DNA of 64,000 nucleotides from Belnapia sp. F-4-1 (GCF_000802185.1 NZ_KN676113.1:4906028-4970027), one strand, 5' to 3'. Shown: positions 46,659 through 56,438, numbered from the stretch's first letter. A program made the numbers and translations. Notes: a model not told the origin generated them from the letters alone.

Positions 46659-48464
46659 CTAGTCTTCCTTACTGCCGGCTCGCTTTGTCATACCCCAGGA
46701 CAAGGAAATGCCTTCTTCGCCGTTCTCGTCGATATGGGGGGTCTTCGTGGCACGAAGCCAGAATTCGCGCATTCGCTCCAGCAATTCCTCTTCAGTCCGC
46801 TCCCCTAGGTAAGGCGCGCGGTCAGGGAGCAGGCGGTGGGTGCCATGCTCTATGATGGCTTGGTTGATTACGCCGTAAACGAGGAAAGCGCGGCTGATAT
46901 CCGCCACTACCTCGATTTGGTCAACGATGCCCTTCAGTGCCTCGGCTAGCTTCAGACGCGCGGCTCGCCGAACGACTGGATCATTGCTCTCCGCGGCCTC
47001 GCGCAGTTCCCGGATGGCCTCCAACGCGCTGCTGCTGGGTTGCCGGCCTCGGAGGGTCGAGAGGTCACGCTCCAGCGCGGCGGCCTGCCGTTGCTTCTCG
47101 GTGATGGATGCCTCCACCCTGGTGATCGATGCCAGGATTTCCGGTCGATCGCCGAGGTCTACGAGGAGACTGTCGAGCGCTGTCCGGTTGCGAGTGATTT
47201 CATCCCGCAGGGTTCCGACCTCCGCCTCGATCTGCCGCACTTTCGGCGACGCTGGCTGGCCCCCCCTGGGGAGGGCGAGTTCGCCGAGGTGGTCCAGGAT
47301 CGGTCCCTCGATCTCATGGTAATTGACGTGCTCGGTCATATCGCAAACCAGTTCGCCGAGTAGTGGATCGCGGCGGCGGGCAAAGGCGGCAGAGCACACC
47401 AGCTTGTTCCCGGTCCGCCACCCTTGGTAGCCCGCCAGCATTTTGGTGGGTATTTTGCGGTGATCACCTTTGTTGCGCATCATCATGGATGATCCGCAGG
47501 CGGAGCATCTGATCAGACCTGTGAACAAGTTATGGACATTAACCTTGGGTCCGCCGGTTGCCTTGCGCGCCTGCCGCACGGCGTGAACTCGGTCCCAGAG
47601 TGCGCGATCGACGACCGCCGGGTAGTATCCGTGCCGCACACTCCCGGCGGCCTCGGCTCGGCGCACATCGCGGCCATCCTTGTCCATGGCATCCATCGAG
47701 AGATGCGCCTGGAACTCGCCGAGGACCGCTCGATTGCTCAGTATCCGGGCAATGTAGCCTGTGTACCATTGCCGGGCCTGAGGTCGCTTGCCGGGCTGCT
47801 CCCAGGTTGGGACACCGCGTTCGTTCAGTTCGCGGGCAATGCGTTCCTTGCCCATCCCATCCGCGCACATTTGAAATATCTCGCGCACTAGATTGGCACG
47901 CTTTTTGATTTCGATGAAATTGCCGGTGTTCTCGTTCAACTCGCACCACGCCGGGCACCATTTGGTCAGCGGCTTTTCGGCAGTGTCCCGCTTACCCTGC
48001 CATGCCGATTTGAGCCGTTTGCCGAGGCGCTGCGAGTATTCATAGGCGGCCTGCATTTTCACAACCGCGACGATAATTTGGCTGAGGCCGTCTCTGGCAC
48101 TCTCCGCTGTGTAGCTCTGGTTATCCTCCAGCGTGACCACGGTAATGCCGCGTTGCAGTAGTGTGGTGAGCAGGCTCATCGCCGACAACACATCCTGGCG
48201 GCTAAATCGGTCGAATGCCTCAATCAACAAAATGCTGCCGGGCGGGATTTCGCCGGCTTCGACGGCTTTGACGAATCGGCCGAATGCCCCTTTTTTAACC
48301 GTCTTTCCCTTGTGCGCGCTCAAACCGGGATCGATATAGCTTGTGTCTAAGTGCAAGTTATTTTTGGCAGCGTAATTTATTGCGGCTTCACGCTGTCGTT
48401 GCAGGCTGTTCCCGTCCGCCTGATCGCGGGTCGAAAATCTGACGTAGCTGTAGGCGGTTCTCAT
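46659..48464 (-). CDS. Large serine recombinase (site-specific integrase)
   Basis: Recombinase of 601 aa, with start chosen at the ATG at 48464 (MRTAYSYVRFSTRDQADGNS). The catalytic domain has Ser11 in VRFSTRDQ, and downstream IEAFDRFSRQDVLSAM carries the conserved Arg residues. A recombinase domain follows (MCADGMGKERIARELNERGV), then a zinc ribbon with CSACGSSMMMRNKGD and a later Cys, a coiled coil at about 420-480, and a long C-terminal tail. Large serine integrases act next to their attachment site; this one starts about 130 bp from the broken comM, so it probably inserted the island there. GC is lower than in the adjoining backbone. Confidence 0.93.
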   Translation of the reverse strand: MRTAYSYVRFSTRDQADGNSLQRQREAAINYAAKNNLHLDTSYIDPGLSAHKGKTVKKGAFGRFVKAVEAGEIPPGSILLIEAFDRFSRQDVLSAMSLLTTLLQRGITVVTLEDNQSYTAESARDGLSQIIVAVVKMQAAYEYSQRLGKRLKSAWQGKRDTAEKPLTKWCPAWCELNENTGNFIEIKKRANLVREIFQMCADGMGKERIARELNERGVPTWEQPGKRPQARQWYTGYIARILSNRAVLGEFQAHLSMDAMDKDGRDVRRAEAAGSVRHGYYPAVVDRALWDRVHAVRQARKATGGPKVNVHNLFTGLIRCSACGSSMMMRNKGDHRKIPTKMLAGYQGWRTGNKLVCSAAFARRRDPLLGELVCDMTEHVNYHEIEGPILDHLGELALPRGGQPASPKVRQIEAEVGTLRDEITRNRTALDSLLVDLGDRPEILASITRVEASITEKQRQAAALERDLSTLRGRQPSSSALEAIRELREAAESNDPVVRRAARLKLAEALKGIVDQIEVVADISRAFLVYGVINQAIIEHGTHRLLPDRAPYLGERTEEELLERMREFWLRATKTPHIDENGEEGISLSWGMTKRAGSKED

Positions 48465-48602
48465 CAGACCTCGCGGTTTCGTGCGGCGGAATCGCTGGAC
48501 GCAGGACGGGATCGGTGGTTGCAATCGTCACGCCCACCCCGCGGCAGGAGACTGTTGCAGGATGGGTATAAACCCAGAAAACCGGTTCGACAATCCTAGT
48601 CG
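48465..48602. other. Probable right attachment site (attR) of the island at comM
   Basis: Between the recombinase start and the first recognisable comM codons (VVGLPDKAVAESRERV, from about 48599). The comM reading frame has no start or N-terminal codons here, so the crossover should lie at about 48,580-48,602. The core dinucleotide cannot be set without the left end or an empty site. Confidence 0.65.
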
Positions 48603-50032
48603 TCGGCCTGCCCGACAAGGCGGTTGCCGAAAGCCGCGAGCGGGTCCGCGCCACGCTGATTGCCCTCGGCCTCGCCTTGCCACCGAAGCGCGTGCTGGTG
48701 AACCTCGCCCCGGCCGACATCGTCAAGGAAGGCTCGCATTTCGACCTGCCCATCGCGCTCGGCGTGCTGGCGGCGATGGACGTGCTGCCGCGCGACCGGA
48801 TGGCGCGTTACGCAGCCCTCGGCGAGCTTTCGCTGGATGGCATGATCCGCCCCGTCGCCGGCGTGCTGCCAGCCGCCCTCGGCGCCTCCGCCCTCGAGCT
48901 TGGCCTGATCTGCCCGGCGAGCCAGGGCGGCGAGGCCGCCTGGGCCGGCCGCATCGAAGTGCTCGCCGCGCCCGACCTGCTATCGCTGATGAACCACTTC
49001 CGCGGCACCCAGCGTCTGGCGCCACCGCAGCAGCCACCGGTCCAGCCCGTCGCGGAGCGCGGCCCCTGCCTGTCCGAGGTGAAGGGCCAGGAGAGCGCCA
49101 AGCGCGCCCTCGAGATCGCCGCCGCCGGCGGCCACAACCTCTTGATGGTCGGCCCTCCCGGCGCCGGCAAGTCGATGCTCGCCGCCCGCCTCCCCGGACT
49201 GCTGCCCGACCTGTCGCCTGCCGAGGCGCTGGAGGTCAGCCTCGTCCACTCCATCGCCGGCCTGCTACGGGGTGGCCGGCTCGTCATCCGCCCACCCTTC
49301 CGCGAACCGCACCACTCCGCCAGTCCGGCCGCGCTCATCGGCGGCGGCGGCCGCGCGAAGCCGGGCGAGATCAGCCTCGCGCATCATGGCGTACTCTTTC
49401 TCGACGAATGGCCCGAATTCCCCCGTGCCGCGCTGGAGGCCCTGCGCCAACCGATGGAGACCGGCCGCACCACCATCAGCCGCGCCAACGCCCACGTCAC
49501 CTACCCCGCCCGCTTCCAATGCGTCGCGGCGATGAACCCCTGCCGCTGCGGCTATCTCGGCGATGCGCCCCGCGAATGCGGCCGCGCTCCCCGCTGCGGC
49601 GACGACTACCGCATGCGCCTCTCCGGCCCGCTGCTCGACCGCATGGATCTTGCCATCGAGGTGCTGCCCGTCCCCGCCAGCGAACTCGCCCATGCTCCGC
49701 CCGGCGAAACCAGCGCCGCCGTCGCCGCCCGCATCGCCGCCGCCCGCCAGCGGCAACGCGACCGCTACGGCGAGGCCGGCCCCCGCTGCAACGCCGCCGC
49801 CGAGGGCACCGTGCTGGAGCGCAGCCTCCTGGCCGAACCCGCTGCCCGCCTGCTCGCCGAGCAGGCCGCCGACCGGCTCCGCCTCTCCGCCCGCGGCTAC
49901 ACCCGCATGCTCCGGGTTGCCCGCACCGTCGCCGATCTCGCGGGGTGCGAAATCGTCCTCAGGGCCCATGTTGCGGAGGCGCTGGCCTTCCGCCACCGCG
50001 CTCCGGTTCCCGCCACTGCCATTGGCGGGTAG
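48596..50032 (+). pseudogene. comM: comM (yifB) Mg-chelatase-like AAA ATPase, 5'-truncated by the island
   Basis: From VVGLPDKAVAESRERV to the stop the protein matches ComM: LVNLAPADIVKEG, FDLPIALGVLAAM, Walker A GPPGAGKSMLAARLPGLLP, the FREPHHSAS block, FLDEWPEFP and the C-terminal Mg_chelatase domain ending AEALAFRHR. Normal ComM (about 500 aa) begins with roughly 30-40 residues that are missing here. ComM is a branch-migration helicase for natural transformation. An internal ATG at 48677 gives 451 aa but without the conserved start of the N-terminal domain, so function is probably lost or reduced. Confidence 0.88.
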
Positions 50033-50062
50033 AAGCCGGAGACAGCCCCACCCAGGAGCACC

Positions 50063-51733
50063 ATGGCCCGCCTCGTCCTCCTGCTCCTCTGCCTCGCCTT
50101 CCCTGCCCAGGCCCAGCGGCAGATGGTCGTCGCCGCCCATCCCATGGCGTCCGCGGCGGGACTCGCCATGCTCCGTGCCGGCGGCAACGCGGTGGATGCC
50201 GCCATCGCCACCCAGGCCATGCTCACCCTGGTCGAGCCGCAAGCCTCCGGCATCGGCGGCGGCGCCTTGATGCTGCATTGGGACGCCGCCGCCCGTCGCC
50301 TCGCCACCTGGGATGGCCGCGAAACCGCGCCCGCCGCCGCATCCCCGAGCCTCTTCCTCCGCGACGGCCAGCCCATGGGCTTCCACGAGGCCGCGGTGGG
50401 CGGCCGCGCCGTCGGCGTCCCCGGCGTCCTCCGAATGTTGGAAGCCGTCCACAAGCGCCAGGGCCGGCTGCCCTGGGCCCAGCTCTTCGCCCCTGCCATA
50501 GCTGCGGCCGAGGCCGGCTTCGCCGTCACTCCCCGCCTCGCCGCCCAGATCGCCGCCGATGCCGAGCGCCTCCGCCGCGACCCGCAGGCCCGCGCCTATT
50601 TCCTCCCCGAAAACAAGCCCCTCGCCGAAGGCGCCCGCCTGCGCAACCCGGCGCTCGCCGCCACCCTCCGCGCCATCGCCGAGCAGGGCGCCGATGCCCT
50701 GCACCGCGGGCCCATCGCCGCCGAGATCGCCGCCGCCGTGCGCGGCCATGCCAATCCCGGCCTGCTGACCACCGACGACCTCGCCGGCTACGCCCCGGTC
50801 GAGCGCCAGCCCGTCTGCGGCCCCTATCGCGGCTTCACCGTCTGCTCGATGCCGCCGCCGAGCTCCGGCGGCGTCGCCGTCCTGCAGATCCTCGCCATGC
50901 TCAGCCACCAGGACATGCAGCTCGACCCACGCAGCCTCGACGCCGCGCATCTCCTTGGCGAGGCCGGCCGCATCGCCTTCGCCGACCGCAACCGCTACCT
51001 CGCCGATACCGACCACGTCGCGGTCCCCGTCCGCGGCCTGCTCGACCCCACCTACCTAGCGATTCGCGCCCAGCTCATCGACCGCGACCATGCGCTGGCG
51101 ACGCCCCGCCCCGGCAACCCGCCCTGGCAGGGCGGTGCGCCGCTCGCCTCGCAGCCGCCGCAGCCGGAGCACGGCACCAGCCACATCTCCGTCGTCGATG
51201 CCGCCGGCAACGCCGTCGCGCTCACCACCACCATCGAGGATGTTTTCGGCGCCCGGGTGATGGTCCGCGGCTTCCTGCTCAACAACGAACTGACCGACTT
51301 CTCCTTCCTGCCCGAGATCGACGGCCGCCCCATCGCCAACCGCGTCGGACCGGCGAAGCGCCCTCGCTCCTCCATGTCGCCGAGCATCGTCTTCGGCGCC
51401 GACGGCCAGCCCGTCGCCTTGCTCGGCTCGGCCGGCGGCTCCCGCATCATCGGCCATGTCGCGCAGACGCTGGTGGCGATGCTGGATTGGGGGATGGAGC
51501 CCCAGGCCGCCGTCTCCCTCCCCCGCATCGGCGCGCTGAATTCGACGCTGGAACTGGAAGCCGGCACCAGCGCCGCCGCCCTCGCCCCGGCGCTGGAGGC
51601 CCGCGGCTTCCCCGTCGAGGTGCGGGTGATGAATTCCGGCCTCACTGCCATCCGCATCCTGCGCGAGCCGGATGGCATTCGTCTGCAAGGCGGCGCCGAT
51701 CCCCGCCGGGATGGCACCGCCGCCGGGGAGTAA
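50063..51733 (+). CDS. ggt: Gamma-glutamyltransferase
   Basis: Periplasmic Ntn-hydrolase of 556 aa that cleaves glutathione and other gamma-glutamyl compounds. The signal is MARLVLLLLCLAFPAQAQ. The large-subunit part has AHPMASAAGLAMLRAGGNAVDAA. The self-cleavage and nucleophile Thr is in HGTSHISVVDAAGNAVALTT, giving a small subunit of about 180 residues. PPPSSGG and GSAGGSRI are also present. It starts 30 bp after comM and ends against the convergent glf. Backbone gene. Confidence 0.93.
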   Translation: MARLVLLLLCLAFPAQAQRQMVVAAHPMASAAGLAMLRAGGNAVDAAIATQAMLTLVEPQASGIGGGALMLHWDAAARRLATWDGRETAPAAASPSLFLRDGQPMGFHEAAVGGRAVGVPGVLRMLEAVHKRQGRLPWAQLFAPAIAAAEAGFAVTPRLAAQIAADAERLRRDPQARAYFLPENKPLAEGARLRNPALAATLRAIAEQGADALHRGPIAAEIAAAVRGHANPGLLTTDDLAGYAPVERQPVCGPYRGFTVCSMPPPSSGGVAVLQILAMLSHQDMQLDPRSLDAAHLLGEAGRIAFADRNRYLADTDHVAVPVRGLLDPTYLAIRAQLIDRDHALATPRPGNPPWQGGAPLASQPPQPEHGTSHISVVDAAGNAVALTTTIEDVFGARVMVRGFLLNNELTDFSFLPEIDGRPIANRVGPAKRPRSSMSPSIVFGADGQPVALLGSAGGSRIIGHVAQTLVAMLDWGMEPQAAVSLPRIGALNSTLELEAGTSAAALAPALEARGFPVEVRVMNSGLTAIRILREPDGIRLQGGADPRRDGTAAGE

Positions 51734-52864
51734 CTACTTCCGCGCCTCGATCCACTTGTCGACATGCATGAGCGACTGGTTGATGACCTGGTGCATGTCG
51801 AGATACTGGTAGGTTCCGCAGCGCCCGATGAAGCTGCACTCGCCGACCTTCTCCGCCAGCGCCTTGTACTTCTCGTAGACCGCCTGGTAGCGCCCGTCGC
51901 TGGTCTTCACCGGGTAGTAACGCTCCATCGCATTGTCGCGGTAGTCGCAGGGCTCCTCCGCGGTCAGCGTCTTCCGCCCTGTCTCCCGCACCACATGGTC
52001 GGGAATGCGCGACCAATCCGTCTCCCGCGTCAGCGGCCCGGCATCGGTGAAGTTGATCGTCGTCGCATAGCCGACGCCTTGATCCGCCGGCACCTCCCGG
52101 TGATGGAAGCGGATGGAGCGATAGGGCAGCGGCCCGTACTCGTAGCCGAAATATTCGTCGATCGGCATGCTGTTAAAGCAGTGGTCGAAGTCGCGCAGCA
52201 TCGCCTTCTCGAATTCCCGCCCCGTCTCCACCGTGATCGAGGGATGGTCGAGGATGCGTTCGAAAGCCTTGGTGTAGCCGCCGCGGAACATGAACTGATA
52301 CTGATCGTTCGGGAAATACCGGTCCTCGTCGTCGAAGCGGAGGGGGATGCGCTTCACCACCGAGGCATCCATCTCCTCGAGGTCCAGTTCCCACATCTTC
52401 TTCGTATAGGGCCGGAAGAAGAGGTCGGTCAGGTCCGGCCCGATCTGCGACAGCAGGTGCTCCGCCGCATTGGCCGGCGCCTCGATCGGCACGGCAAGGG
52501 TGCGGAGGAAGGCCTGCGCCGCCTCCGCATCCGGCAACTCGACCTTGAACAGCCGTTCCAATGTCTGCCGGTTGATCGGCATCGGCAGGCAGCGCCCATC
52601 GGCGAGCAAGGCCTCTACCTTGTGCTGATAGGGCACGAATTCGGTGAAGCGGCTCAGCCAGTCCACCACCGCCTTGTTATTGGTATGGAACAGGTGCGGC
52701 CCATAGCGGTGGATGCGGATGCCGTTCGCCCCCACCCCGTCGAAGGCATTGCCCGCGATATGAGGCCTGCGGTCGATGACCTGACAGCGATAGCCGGCCT
52801 CGGCGAGCTGCCGCGCGAAGACCGCGCCGGCGAACCCTGCACCGACGATGAGGATGGATTGCAA
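51734..52864 (-). CDS. glf: UDP-galactopyranose mutase
   Basis: Flavoenzyme of 376 aa converting UDP-galactopyranose to UDP-galactofuranose for surface polysaccharide. The FAD-binding motif is ILIVGAGFAGAVFARQLAE, followed by DRRPHIAGNAFD and YGPHLFHTNN. Arg and Tyr residues of the active site appear in FFRPYTKKMWELDLEEMD and ERYYPVKTSDGR. The start is TTG at 52864, 8 bp after AAGGAG; no ATG fits the N-terminus. It is convergent with ggt and shares no operon with other sugar genes here. Confidence 0.93.
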   Translation of the reverse strand: MQSILIVGAGFAGAVFARQLAEAGYRCQVIDRRPHIAGNAFDGVGANGIRIHRYGPHLFHTNNKAVVDWLSRFTEFVPYQHKVEALLADGRCLPMPINRQTLERLFKVELPDAEAAQAFLRTLAVPIEAPANAAEHLLSQIGPDLTDLFFRPYTKKMWELDLEEMDASVVKRIPLRFDDEDRYFPNDQYQFMFRGGYTKAFERILDHPSITVETGREFEKAMLRDFDHCFNSMPIDEYFGYEYGPLPYRSIRFHHREVPADQGVGYATTINFTDAGPLTRETDWSRIPDHVVRETGRKTLTAEEPCDYRDNAMERYYPVKTSDGRYQAVYEKYKALAEKVGECSFIGRCGTYQYLDMHQVINQSLMHVDKWIEARK

Positions 52865-53049
52865 CTCAGGGCTCCTTCCGCAGGCTTCCGGTCCCGGTCG
52901 GGGCCGACGCCAGCGCAAACAGCCCGGGGCCCCATATGTTGCACCCGCTCACAGCCACGTTTGCGCGGGCCAGGGGAACCCGGCGCCTCCGCGCAACCTT
53001 CCCGGCCGGACTTCGTTCACCAGCAGATACGAACCCGAGAGGCCTCCCG

Positions 53050-53517
53050 ATGCGCGTCCCCGCTTTGCTCCTCGCCCTGCTCGTTTCGCTGCCGGCGGCT
53101 GCGGCGGAAGAGACGAAGGAGATCGGCCACGTGAACACGGCCATCACCAATCTCGGCCTGACCCGCAGCCACCGTGTGGTGGTGGAGCGCTTCGACGACC
53201 CGGACGTGCCGGGCGTCTCCTGCTACATCAGCCAAGCCCGCACCGGCGGCGTCTCCGGCATGGTGGGCCTCGCCGAGGACCCGGCACGCTTCGGCCTGTC
53301 CTGCGTAACGACAGGCACGGTACGCGTCACGGAAGGGGCCCGCCGCGGCGAGCGCGGCGAGAATGTCTACGAGAGCAACACCAGCCTCTTCTTCAAGGAG
53401 ACGCGCGTCCACCGCTTCGTCGACGAGGAGCGCGGCGTCGTCGTCTACATGGCCTGGTCGACCAAGCTGGTGGACGGCTCCCCCTACAATGCCGTCGCGG
53501 TCGTACCGATCCGCTGA
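53050..53517 (+). CDS. creA: CreA-family periplasmic protein
   Basis: Protein of 155 aa with a signal peptide (MRVPALLLALLVSLPAAAA) and the CreA core: EIGHVNTAITNLGLTRSHRV, FDDPDVPGVSCYISQARTGG, the ENVYESNTSLFFKE block and VYMAWSTKLVDGSPYN. Two Cys residues could form a disulfide. The family is widespread and of unknown function. Its stop lies 34 bp inside the end of the convergent dppF gene. Confidence 0.85.
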   Translation: MRVPALLLALLVSLPAAAAEETKEIGHVNTAITNLGLTRSHRVVVERFDDPDVPGVSCYISQARTGGVSGMVGLAEDPARFGLSCVTTGTVRVTEGARRGERGENVYESNTSLFFKETRVHRFVDEERGVVVYMAWSTKLVDGSPYNAVAVVPIR

Positions 53518-54530
53518 GCCGCCGGCACGCCACCGTCGCGTCCCTCCTCCACCGCATGGCAGGCGGTGAGGCCCTGCTTCATCGCCCGCGCCGGGATCAG
53601 CGCCGGCCGCTCCGCCTTGCAGCGGTCATTCACCAGCGGGCAGCGCGGATGGAAGGGGCAGCCGGAGGGTGGGCTGATCGGGCTCGGCACCTCGCCGCCG
53701 ACGGGGATGCGCTGCCGCCCGGTCATCTCGAGATCAGGGATCGCCTCCATCAGCGCCCGCGTATAGGGGTGCCGTGGCGTGGTGAATAGCGTCTCCGCCG
53801 GCGCCAACTCCACAAGCCGGCCTAGATACATCACCCCGATCCGGTCGCTCACCTGCCGCACCACGGCGAGGTTGTGGCTGATGAAGAGATAGGTGAGGCC
53901 AAGCCGCGCCTGCAGATCTTTCATCAGGTTGAGGATCTGCGCCTGCACCGAGACGTCGAGCGCGCTCGTCGGCTCGTCGCAGACAAGGAAGTCGGGGTTG
54001 GAGGAGAGGGCCCGCGCGATGGAGATTCGCTGCCGCTGCCCGCCGCTGAATTCATGCGGGAATTTCTCCCCGTCGAGCGGCGAGAGCCCGACCTGCGTCA
54101 GCAGCTCCGCCACCTTCGCCTGCTGTGCCGCCGCACCCGGCGTCATGCCGAAGGCACGGATCGGCTCGGCGACGATGTCCTTCACCCGCCAGCGCGGATT
54201 GAGCGAGGCGTAAGGATCTTGGAAGATCATCTGCATGCGCCGCCGCTGCTCGGCAATGGCCCGCGCCCGCTCCAGATCCATCCCTTCGAAGACCACGCGG
54301 CCTTTGCTCGGCGGATAGAGCCCCACCACCAGCCGCGCCACGGTGGACTTGCCGCAACCGCTCTCGCCGACGAGCGACAGCGTCGTCCCGCGCGGGATGG
54401 CGAAGGAAATGCCGTCGACCGCCCGCAGCGTCCGCTTGCCCTCGCCGGCCAGCACGCGCTGCAGCCAGGGTCGCGACACATCGAAGTACCGGGCGAGGTC
54501 CTCGACCTCGAGGATCGGCGTCTCAGCCAT
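53484..54530 (-). CDS. dppF: Dipeptide/oligopeptide ABC transporter ATPase DppF
   Basis: ATPase of 348 aa of the OppF/DppF group. Start at the ATG at 54530 (MAETPILEVEDLARYF). Walker A is GESGCGKST, the Q-loop is IFQDPYASLNPRW, the signature is FSGGQRQR and Walker B is LVCDEPTSALD. The C-terminal oligo_HPY region has CPFHPRCPLVNDRCKAERP, the Cys pattern that can carry an Fe-S cluster in this family. It overlaps dppD by 8 bp and runs 34 bp into the convergent creA. Confidence 0.9.
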   Translation of the reverse strand: MAETPILEVEDLARYFDVSRPWLQRVLAGEGKRTLRAVDGISFAIPRGTTLSLVGESGCGKSTVARLVVGLYPPSKGRVVFEGMDLERARAIAEQRRRMQMIFQDPYASLNPRWRVKDIVAEPIRAFGMTPGAAAQQAKVAELLTQVGLSPLDGEKFPHEFSGGQRQRISIARALSSNPDFLVCDEPTSALDVSVQAQILNLMKDLQARLGLTYLFISHNLAVVRQVSDRIGVMYLGRLVELAPAETLFTTPRHPYTRALMEAIPDLEMTGRQRIPVGGEVPSPISPPSGCPFHPRCPLVNDRCKAERPALIPARAMKQGLTACHAVEEGRDGGVPAAQRIGTTATAL

Positions 54531-55524
54531 GGGGCATCGCCTCCGGCGCATGTTTCTCCGAGGCAGCGTCGTAGAGCCAGCAGGCCGCCTCCGTCGCACC
54601 CGTCGCCAGCAGCACCGGCCGCTCCACCAGGCAGCGGGCGAAGACCTCCGGGCAACGCGGGTTGAAGGCACAGCCGCGGGGGATCGCCGAGAGCCGCGGC
54701 ATCGCCCCGTCGATCTGCGCCAGATGCTCCACCTTGCGGTCGAGCGGCGGGATGGAGGCCATCAGCCCCGCCGAATAGGGATGCTTCGGGTGCTTCACCA
54801 CCTCCCGCACCGGCCCGGTCTCGGCGATGCGGCCGGCATACATCACTGCCACCCGGTCGGCGGTTTCCGCGATCACGCCCATGTCGTGGGTGACCAGCAT
54901 CATCGAGGTGCCCTTGTCCCGCGCCAGCCCCTTCAGCAGCGCGATCACCTGAGCCTGAATGGAAACGTCGAGCGCCGTCGTCGGCTCATCGGCAACGATG
55001 AGCTTCGGCTCGGCGCAGAGCGCCAGCGCGATCACCACGCGCTGTCGCATGCCGCCCGAGAATTCATGCGGATAGCTGTCCACGCGCTGCGCCGCGGCCG
55101 GAATGCCGACCATCTCCAGCCAGCCGATCGCCCGCTTGCGCGCCTCCGCCCCGTCGAGGCCGAGATGCGTCTGGATCGTCTCCACCAGCTGCTCGCCGAC
55201 CGTATAGAGCGGGTTCAGCGTCGTCAGCGGATCCTGGAAGATCGCGCCGATCTCCCGCCCGCGGATGCGCCGCATCTGCTCATAACGCAGGTTGTCGATG
55301 CGCTTGCCGTTCAGCAGGATCTGCCCACCGGCGATCCGCCCCGGCGGCTCCAGCAGCCCGATGATGGCCGCCCCCGTCATCGACTTGCCGGCGCCGGACT
55401 CGCCGACCACGCCGAGCACCTCGCCCGGCGCGATCGAGAAGGAGACGCCATCGAGCGCCGTGAGCACGCCCCGCCGCGTCGGGAATTCGACGCGCAGGTC
55501 GCGGACTTCGAGCAAGGGGGCCAT
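54523..55524 (-). CDS. dppD: Dipeptide/oligopeptide ABC transporter ATPase DppD
   Basis: ATPase of 333 aa, with start at the ATG at 55524 sharing a base with the dppC stop. Walker A is GESGAGKSM (Met instead of the usual Thr/Ser), the signature is FSGGMRQR and Walker B is LIVADEPTTALD. The C-terminal Cys cluster is CAFNPRCPEVFARC. Heterodimer partner of DppF. Confidence 0.9.
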   Translation of the reverse strand: MAPLLEVRDLRVEFPTRRGVLTALDGVSFSIAPGEVLGVVGESGAGKSMTGAAIIGLLEPPGRIAGGQILLNGKRIDNLRYEQMRRIRGREIGAIFQDPLTTLNPLYTVGEQLVETIQTHLGLDGAEARKRAIGWLEMVGIPAAAQRVDSYPHEFSGGMRQRVVIALALCAEPKLIVADEPTTALDVSIQAQVIALLKGLARDKGTSMMLVTHDMGVIAETADRVAVMYAGRIAETGPVREVVKHPKHPYSAGLMASIPPLDRKVEHLAQIDGAMPRLSAIPRGCAFNPRCPEVFARCLVERPVLLATGATEAACWLYDAASEKHAPEAMPHG

Positions 55525-56435
55525 CAGCGGAGCCTCGGGTTCAGCGCATCGCGCAGCCAGTCGCCGAGCAGGTTGACCGACAGCACCATGGCGATGAGCG
55601 CAATGCCGGGGAAGATGGCGATCCACCATTCCCCGGAGAAAAGAAAGTCGTTGCCGATGCGGATGAGCGTCCCCAGCGAAGGTTGGGTCTGCGGGACGCC
55701 CGCACCGAGATAGGAGAGCGTCGCCTCGGAGATGATGGCGTTGGAGAGCCCCAGCGTCGCGATCACCAGCACCGGCCCGAGCACGTTCGGCAGCACATGG
55801 GTCAGCATGATCCTGAGCTGCGAAATGCCGATCACCCGTGCCGCGAGCACATATTCCTTGTTCCGCTCCACCAAAGTCGAGCCGCGCACGGTGCGGGCGA
55901 ATTGCGGCCAGGCGCTGATGCCGATGGCGAAGATGACGACGAAGAGCGCCACCCGCTCATGCACCTCCGAGGGCAGGGCAGCACGAGCGATGCCATCCAC
56001 CAGCAGCGCGATCAGGATGCTCGGGAAGGTGAGCTGGATGTCGGCGACGCGCATCAGCACCCCATCCACCACCCCGCCCGCATAGCCTGCCAGCAGCCCG
56101 ACCGAGACGCCGACCACCATGGAGAACAGCACCGCGCAGAAGCCGACGAGCAGCGAGACGCGGGCGCCGTACATGATGGCCGAAAGCACGTCCCGCCCCT
56201 GGTCATCAGAGCCGAGCGGATAGGCGGCATCCCCTTCCGCCGCCCAGGCCGGCGGCTTGAAGGCGTCGATCAGGTTGAGCGTCGCCACGTCGAAGGGGTC
56301 ATGCGGTGCCAGCAGCGGCGCCAGCACCGCGCCGAGGATGCAGATGAGTGCCACCACCGCCGAGATGACGGTGACGGGCGAGCGCCGGAAGGACCAGAAC
56401 AGGTCGCTGTCCAGCATGCGGGCAACAGCGGCCAT
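55524..56435 (-). CDS. dppC: Dipeptide/oligopeptide ABC permease DppC
   Basis: Permease of 303 aa with an N-terminal OppC-type helix and YPLGSDDQGRDVLSAIMYGARVS, the OppC/DppC signature. The coupling region is EYVLAARVIGISQLRIMLTHVLPN. Five or six helices. It starts 3 bp after dppB. Confidence 0.92.
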   Translation of the reverse strand: MAAVARMLDSDLFWSFRRSPVTVISAVVALICILGAVLAPLLAPHDPFDVATLNLIDAFKPPAWAAEGDAAYPLGSDDQGRDVLSAIMYGARVSLLVGFCAVLFSMVVGVSVGLLAGYAGGVVDGVLMRVADIQLTFPSILIALLVDGIARAALPSEVHERVALFVVIFAIGISAWPQFARTVRGSTLVERNKEYVLAARVIGISQLRIMLTHVLPNVLGPVLVIATLGLSNAIISEATLSYLGAGVPQTQPSLGTLIRIGNDFLFSGEWWIAIFPGIALIAMVLSVNLLGDWLRDALNPRLR

Positions 56436-56438
56436 CGC

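Larger units (their letters stand above)
1..48595. mobile_element. Right-hand part of an integrative genomic island
   Basis: The stretch from the window start to the comM junction carries metal-resistance cargo, IS and resolvase debris, a phage remnant, a defence-type gene and, at its right end, a large serine recombinase next to an interrupted comM. Composition is mixed (several blocks visibly lower in GC), whereas the DNA after 48,600 is uniformly very GC-rich with strong GCC/CGC codon use. The left end is not in the window. That all 48 kb entered in one event is inference; it may be a composite of several insertions. Confidence 0.55.

Noticed and set aside
49265-51016. Glycine/alanine-rich minus-strand frame opposite comM and ggt
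   Set aside because: Low-complexity antisense shadow; both plus-strand genes have full motif sets.
48481-51771. Plus-strand open frame of over 1000 codons across comM and ggt
   Set aside because: Arg/Pro/Ala-dominated composition in the wrong frame of two clear genes; a composition artefact.
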